This document shows positions 40,128-44,467 of a stretch of DNA of 44,467 bases, piece by piece; the stretch's first letter is position 1, and each line of letters starts with the position of its first letter. The position numbers and the translations under genes are program-made. Under the pieces are notes generated by a model, which was not told where the DNA came from, did no database searches, and saw only the letters and a list, made by a program, of their open reading frames with translations. This DNA is from CALJTV01 sp034433775 (GTDB lineage Bacteria; Chloroflexota; Dehalococcoidia; GIF9; UBA5629), in NCBI GenBank assembly GCA_034433775.1, contig DAOUAI010000037.1:1-44467 (forward strand). The letters run 5' to 3'.

Positions 40128-42557
40128 GTGACACTTATTTATATCAGCATCGCCTGGGTGCTGGGCACATATTTAGGCTCTAAAGTATACCTGCCCCCAG
40201 TCTTGTTTTCACTTGGGATTGTCCCCTTCTGTCTGCTACCGTTACTTGCAAAATACAAGAGGCACCTGCTCTTGACTGGATTTTGCCTTTTCGTTCTGCT
40301 GGGTGGTAACTTGCGGTTCCAAACAAACTTGCACCAAATAGACGAACACCACCTTCAGTTTTACAATGACAAAGGAACAATTGAAATATCGGGAATGGTA
40401 TATACCGAACCGGAAAGAAGCGGCAACAGTTGTACGTTTCAGATCACTGCCACAGAACTTCGGGCAAATGGCGAAACCAGACAGGTCTCAGGTAAGGCTC
40501 TAATTTTCTCATCCAGATATTCTGAGTACCATTATGGAGATATATTGAGGATAACAGGAGAACCAAAGACGCCACCTGAATTGGACAACTTCGATTACAA
40601 GTCATACCTGGCACGGAAAGAAATCTACTCAGTCGTATACTATCCCAGAATAGAAGTCCTAGCTACCGACAGAGGATTCAAACTCTTATCCTGGTTATAC
40701 TCCCTAAGAAATTACCTGTCCTACAATCTGTCCCAAGTACTGCCCGAACCACAGGCATCACTAGCCCAAGCCATCCTGCTTGGTTTGCGAGCTGATATAC
40801 CACAATCTCTTCAAGACTCCTTCAACCACACAGGGACATCACATCTTTTAGCAATATCAGGGCTCCATTTGAGCATAGTTGTCGGCATAACTATTAGCAT
40901 GGGGATCTGGCTTTTTGGCAGACGTCATCACATATATATCTGGCTCGCTCTGTTAACCATCTGGCTATATGCCATTGTAACTGCGATGCGCCCGCCTATT
41001 GTACGCGGTGCCATTATGGGAAGTCTGTTTCTGATTGCCGAATATCTAGGCAGACCGCATAGTGCAACAACCGCACTTGCCTTCGCCGCTGCAGTAATGA
41101 CAGGCATTAACCCCCACATTTTGTGGGATGCTAGCTTCCAACTTAGTTTTTTGGCTATGATCGGGCTGGTCATATTAGCGCCGCGTTTCCAGACCGCAGC
41201 AAGAGAAAGATTAGCCACCAGGACAAACCAGGATCGGGCTGTTTCATCGTTAATTAATTTCGTCATCGATAGCCTGGCAGTGACCTTAGCAGCTATTCTA
41301 GCGACCTGCCCTGTCATAGCCTACCACTTCGGCATTATCTCGCTCGTCAGTCTCCCGGCTACTTTCTTCGCACTGCCAGCCTTGCCCGGCATAATATTCA
41401 CCTCAAGCCTGGTCAGCATCGTTGGTTCTATGATACCGGTATTGAGTCAACTATTGGGCTGGACAGCCTGGCTTTTTCTTAGCTACTTTATATTCATAGT
41501 CCAGGCATATGATGCCCTTCCATTTTCATACAACGAACTATCGCAGGTACATCTATGGCAAGTGTTTGTTTACTACTTTCTCTTAGGTGTATCCCTGTCT
41601 GCCATAAGATACAGGATGCAAGTAGCAGACATTACTCGCAAATTATTCATCAGACTCAAAGACCGCGCAAGCCATGCGCCTAAGTTACCTTTAAAAGCAA
41701 TCGCGAAATGGCTTGCCATTTGCCTTTTAATCGGAAATGCCATCGTATGGACAGCAGCTTCATCCATTCCAGACAATAAACTTCACGTTAGTATACTAGA
41801 TGTAGGGCAAGGTGATGCTATCCTAATTCAGACACCGAGCCGACAAAACATACTCATCGATGGAGGTCCTACTCCTGAATCCATAAAGCTACAACTGGGC
41901 AAAAGAATGCCTTTCTGGGAGAGGACTATCAACTTAGTGGTACTCACTCAACCTCAGTCAGACCATCTCACTGGACTTATTGAAGTAATACAAAGATATG
42001 AGACACTTCGTGTTATGGAATCCGACACGAGTTCTGATACTGCTGCCTATCAAGAATGGCTCAGAATACTCAGCACAAAAAACATAAAACGAGAAATCAT
42101 ACATGCCGGACAAGAAATTGACCTGGGAGACAATGTTAAGCTTGAAGTGATACATCCTCCGTTATCTTGGCTGCAAAACACAGCAAGTAACGTCAATGAA
42201 AATGGAGTCGTGCTACGATTAAGCTGGAACAGAGTAAGTTTCTTATTCACCGCCGATATCAGCAAAGAGGTTGAATGGTACCTCATCTCCCAGCGGAAAA
42301 ACCTTTACAGCACAGTACTGAAGGTGGCTCATCACGGTAGCAAGACCGCTACCTCACCAGAATTTTTGAGCGTAGTTAACCCTCAGATAGCTGTCATTTC
42401 AGTTGGCTCAGATAACAAGTTTGGACAACCACACCATGAAGTGCTAGAAAGACTTTCCAGCCAGCTGGGCAATGGTAGGGTTTTCTTGACCTCACAACAT
42501 GGAACCATCGACCTTACAAGCGACGGTTACCATCTCTGGATCGAATACAGCAAATGA
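40128..42557 (+). CDS. comEC: Competence protein ComEC (DNA channel) with an altered metallo-beta-lactamase motif
   Basis: An 809-residue membrane protein forming the DNA uptake channel. It has a short N-terminal membrane part, an OB-like soluble region (residues about 85-190), the multi-span competence domain (about 210-510, with SHLLAISGLHLSIVVGI and RPPIVRGAIMGS), and a C-terminal metallo-beta-lactamase-like domain (from about 555, ILDVGQGDAILIQTP and NILIDGG). The metal motif, normally THPHxDH, reads TQPQSDH at 607-613, so two His are Gln. VAHHGS further on is kept. The start is GTG 40128, with AGAGGA upstream. It may transport DNA but lack nuclease activity. Confidence 0.93.
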   Translation: MTLIYISIAWVLGTYLGSKVYLPPVLFSLGIVPFCLLPLLAKYKRHLLLTGFCLFVLLGGNLRFQTNLHQIDEHHLQFYNDKGTIEISGMVYTEPERSGNSCTFQITATELRANGETRQVSGKALIFSSRYSEYHYGDILRITGEPKTPPELDNFDYKSYLARKEIYSVVYYPRIEVLATDRGFKLLSWLYSLRNYLSYNLSQVLPEPQASLAQAILLGLRADIPQSLQDSFNHTGTSHLLAISGLHLSIVVGITISMGIWLFGRRHHIYIWLALLTIWLYAIVTAMRPPIVRGAIMGSLFLIAEYLGRPHSATTALAFAAAVMTGINPHILWDASFQLSFLAMIGLVILAPRFQTAARERLATRTNQDRAVSSLINFVIDSLAVTLAAILATCPVIAYHFGIISLVSLPATFFALPALPGIIFTSSLVSIVGSMIPVLSQLLGWTAWLFLSYFIFIVQAYDALPFSYNELSQVHLWQVFVYYFLLGVSLSAIRYRMQVADITRKLFIRLKDRASHAPKLPLKAIAKWLAICLLIGNAIVWTAASSIPDNKLHVSILDVGQGDAILIQTPSRQNILIDGGPTPESIKLQLGKRMPFWERTINLVVLTQPQSDHLTGLIEVIQRYETLRVMESDTSSDTAAYQEWLRILSTKNIKREIIHAGQEIDLGDNVKLEVIHPPLSWLQNTASNVNENGVVLRLSWNRVSFLFTADISKEVEWYLISQRKNLYSTVLKVAHHGSKTATSPEFLSVVNPQIAVISVGSDNKFGQPHHEVLERLSSQLGNGRVFLTSQHGTIDLTSDGYHLWIEYSK

Positions 42558-42632
42558 TATTACTATCAAAAACACGTATAGAGCGCTGTCGGACATAACT
42601 TGAGAGCATAGAGCCCAGGCCATTACTATCTT

Positions 42633-42666
42633 TTAGTCCCGAACACGGGTAAGAAATTAGTCCCGA
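42633..42666. repeat. Two 10-bp direct repeats (TTAGTCCCGA) in the comEC-kinase gap
   Basis: TTAGTCCCGA occurs at 42633-42642 and 42657-42666, 24 bp apart. The first is followed by a small inverted repeat CCCG-AACA-CGGG. The 42558-42759 gap (202 bp) holds no gene that I can see. Confidence 0.45.
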
Positions 42667-42725
42667 TACCTGCAATCAAATATAGAACAATGCCCGAAAA
42701 ACATTGACACCTAAAAGCCCAAATC

Positions 42726-42750
42726 GTTATTTTTAGATAGCCGAAATAAC
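42726..42750. promoter_or_regulatory. Inverted repeat GTTATTT-N11-AAATAAC before the kinase-like gene
   Basis: A perfect 7-bp inverted repeat with an 11-bp centre ends 9 bp before the predicted start codon at 42760. It could be an operator or a 5' hairpin. A TTGACA at 42704 has no convincing -10. Confidence 0.4.
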
Positions 42751-42759
42751 AAAACTAAA

Positions 42760-43509
42760 ATGGGTGCACTGATAAAGGAGCAAAGAAACAGCAGCCACGT
42801 TGGAGAGCAAGCCCTGCAACTGAGCGCCTCTCTACCGCTGAAATTCAAAGACCTTCTCCAGAAAACCATACTGGCTGCAAGCGCACTAAACAGAGAAATT
42901 GCACTCCGTGGTAACATCCGTGAAATCAGGTTGGTCAACACGATTTTGACTTCTACCTATAGCCTCTGGAGTGAAGTCTCATCCATTATCAACATAGCCA
43001 CCCTAGAAACAGAAGGATTTTACCTACAATCACAGCCAGTGGATATTAACACAGCAATCTACAATGTTATCGACCAGATACTCCCGAAATTGCATAGAAA
43101 TCAACAGCAATTGACTTTAAGACTAGCTCCAAAAGCATGCAAAGTTATGGCTGACCCATTAAGGTTGGAACAGGTCTTGCTAACTATTCTTTCCAACGTC
43201 AGCGAAAATACCCCTCAAGGCAACAACATATACACGTCATCAGAAGAACAGAGTGACACCGTAGTCATAAAAATCTGGGGTGACCCCCCAGCCACCGACA
43301 CAAATTCGGCAAACATGCGACCACAGCCTCGCTATTCATTAGAAAGTAATGAAGATAAAACAATTTCCAGTTCCGAACCAGCCATAGGATTAGCATTGTG
43401 TAAATACTTGATAAAACTCCACAATGGCAAAATGTGGCTGCCAAGCGAGATGGCTGACAAAAATACCTTCGTTATAGTTCTACCCTCTGTCAACGTCCGA
43501 CCTTCATAA
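42760..43509 (+). CDS. Histidine-kinase-like ATPase-domain protein, degenerate
   Basis: A 249-residue soluble protein. The C-terminal half resembles a histidine-kinase ATPase domain: N-box ADPLRLEQVLLTILSNVSENTPQG near residues 130-150 and the G2-like GLALCKYLIKLHNGKMWLPSE near residue 210. The usual DxGxG motif is replaced by KIWGDPPATDT, and the N-terminal helical part (residues 20-95) has no HELRTPL-type phospho-acceptor His. It may be an inactive kinase or use its ATPase domain in another way. There is no membrane segment or adjacent response regulator. No good ribosome binding site precedes ATG 42760, so the start is uncertain. Confidence 0.75.
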   Translation: MGALIKEQRNSSHVGEQALQLSASLPLKFKDLLQKTILAASALNREIALRGNIREIRLVNTILTSTYSLWSEVSSIINIATLETEGFYLQSQPVDINTAIYNVIDQILPKLHRNQQQLTLRLAPKACKVMADPLRLEQVLLTILSNVSENTPQGNNIYTSSEEQSDTVVIKIWGDPPATDTNSANMRPQPRYSLESNEDKTISSSEPAIGLALCKYLIKLHNGKMWLPSEMADKNTFVIVLPSVNVRPS

Positions 43510-43632
43510 TCCAGCTATCACACTCTTACACAAAAATTGCAAACGATACGTTGCACTTTTGCAGCTATTGATTTATAACCAATTTTGGCGTAGAGTATTA
43601 AGCGTCTAGCAGATTTGCTGCAGGAGGCAAGG

Positions 43633-44467
43633 ATGAAAAAGGTATTCTGGCTGCCGGCACTGATAGCGGCTATTTTCAGCACAATTATTATACCCGCTAG
43701 GGTTGCAGCAGACTTTGAAGTCAAGGATATAACGATAGACCCTCCTTCCCCTAAAGAAGGGGAAACGGTCATTATAACTTGCACGGTGACCAACAATGGA
43801 ACTACTAAACAAGAAATTTCGTTGGAATTGACAATCAACGGCGAAGTGCAAGACACCCAACAAATATCCCTCAACCCTAATGCCAGTGAAGAGGTCAGTT
43901 TTGCTATCACCGCTGGTTCACCAGGTGAATATACAGTGGAACTGGACGGAGCAAGTGCCACTTTTACAGTCGAACCGTCTGCATCCTTCTGGGGAATTTT
44001 CCTGAAGCCCCCTCTAGTGATAATTGTGGGCGCAATAATTGGTGTCCTGATCCTCCTGATCATAGTGGTACTCGCCATGCCACCACGCAAGAAACAGCCG
44101 TCAAAAGTAACTGCAAAAGGCATAGAAACATTCGATCGCAGGTTGCGCGATATCCCACCACACAACATACCACCACAGCAAATACCACCAACACCAGTTG
44201 CTACACCAGGTCCTATACCAGGTCCGAGACCGGGTCATTTCCCTACACCAACCGACTACCCGCCCACTTATGTCCCGAGTCAACCACCCGGTCCTTTCCC
44301 TCCTTCGGGACCCACCCCTACCCCACGACCGACATTTACACCTTACTCTCCATACGCTAGCCGCCCTATTTTCTCAGTGAGTAACCTCACAATTAGTCCA
44401 AACCTCGTAAAAGCCGGACAGCCAATAACCATAAGTGCACTAGTAACTAACAGCGGTAACGAAGTAG
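43633..44467 (+). CDS. CARDB-domain membrane protein with a proline-rich linker, partial (3' end outside window)
   Basis: The frame is open from ATG 43633 (AGGAGG upstream) to the right edge, 278 codons. Residues 1-26 form a signal peptide (KKVFWLPALIAAIFSTIIIPARVAA). Residues 27-115 look like a CARDB/Ig-like domain (ITIDPPSPKEGETVIITCTVTNNG). A membrane segment lies at about 126-148 (VIIVGAIIGVLILLIIVVLA), followed by PPRKKQ. A Pro-rich linker (about 160-245) follows, then the start of a second CARDB-like domain (LTISPNLVKAGQPITISALVTNSGN). Function unknown; such domains often mediate adhesion or surface assembly. Confidence 0.85.
   Translation, partial: MKKVFWLPALIAAIFSTIIIPARVAADFEVKDITIDPPSPKEGETVIITCTVTNNGTTKQEISLELTINGEVQDTQQISLNPNASEEVSFAITAGSPGEYTVELDGASATFTVEPSASFWGIFLKPPLVIIVGAIIGVLILLIIVVLAMPPRKKQPSKVTAKGIETFDRRLRDIPPHNIPPQQIPPTPVATPGPIPGPRPGHFPTPTDYPPTYVPSQPPGPFPPSGPTPTPRPTFTPYSPYASRPIFSVSNLTISPNLVKAGQPITISALVTNSGNEV

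Noticed and set aside
42704..42732. TTGACA as a promoter for the kinase-like gene
   Set aside because: The base run 17 bp downstream (TTATTT) is a poor -10; the evidence is too weak to list.
43518..44168. Minus-strand 216-residue frame
   Set aside because: It is antisense to the CARDB protein, which has a ribosome binding site, signal peptide and domain motifs on the plus strand.
1..44467. CRISPR arrays, tRNA or rRNA genes
   Set aside because: No regularly spaced repeat array and no tRNA- or rRNA-like sequence (other than tmRNA) was seen in the intergenic regions.

Overview
The window reads as a chromosomal segment of a strictly anaerobic, probably acetogenic or Wood-Ljungdahl-dependent bacterium. 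The gene set (a carbonyl branch built from archaeal-type CdhA/CdhB/CdhC subunits beside a bacterial methyltetrahydrofolate methyltransferase and MetVF, a classic trpEGDCFBA operon, hspR-clpB and smpB-ssrA) would fit the Chloroflexota, perhaps a Dehalococcoidia-like lineage. That placement is inference from gene content only; no rRNA is present.

Region 1 (1-9.9 kb, minus strand) is the methyl/carbonyl branch. acsE and acsD have their own promoter. They are followed by cdhA, a DUF166 protein, cdhB, a short cdhC-like acetyl-CoA synthase, acsC, and a NuoE/NuoF-type NAD(P)H module that leaves the window on the left. Region 2 (10.0-13.3 kb, minus) holds an orphan LuxR-type regulator with a degenerate receiver, an FAH-family protein, metF and metV. 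Region 3 (13.3-21.9 kb, minus) holds a [NiFe] hydrogenase (small and large subunits and an endopeptidase, overlapping metV) and the hypF-hypC-unknown-hypD-hypE maturation operon. Hydrogenase, protease, metV and metF form one tightly packed transcription unit, and the small subunit has no Tat leader. This suggests a cytoplasmic hydrogenase that could feed methylene-tetrahydrofolate reduction.

Region 4 (22.0-23.4 kb) is an IS256-type insertion sequence with recognisable ends and an 8-bp target duplication but a broken transposase. Region 5 (23.4-28.8 kb) has hspR-clpB behind a perfect consensus promoter with an inverted-repeat operator, then plsX, then divergent hypAB, which complete the hydrogenase maturation set.

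Region 6 (28.8-38.6 kb) has a tupABC tungstate transporter (minus) and the trpEGDCFBA operon (plus), fired from back-to-back promoters. Each has a long structured leader: a Trp T-box for trp and a molybdenum/tungsten-cofactor-like riboswitch candidate for tup. Tungstate uptake fits a tungsten-dependent formate dehydrogenase, though none is in the window. Region 7 (38.6-44.5 kb) holds tmRNA and smpB (minus), comEA-comEC (plus), a degenerate histidine-kinase-like protein, and the start of a CARDB-domain membrane protein that leaves the window on the right.

No tRNA, rRNA or CRISPR array was seen. Promoter, operator and riboswitch calls were made by eye.
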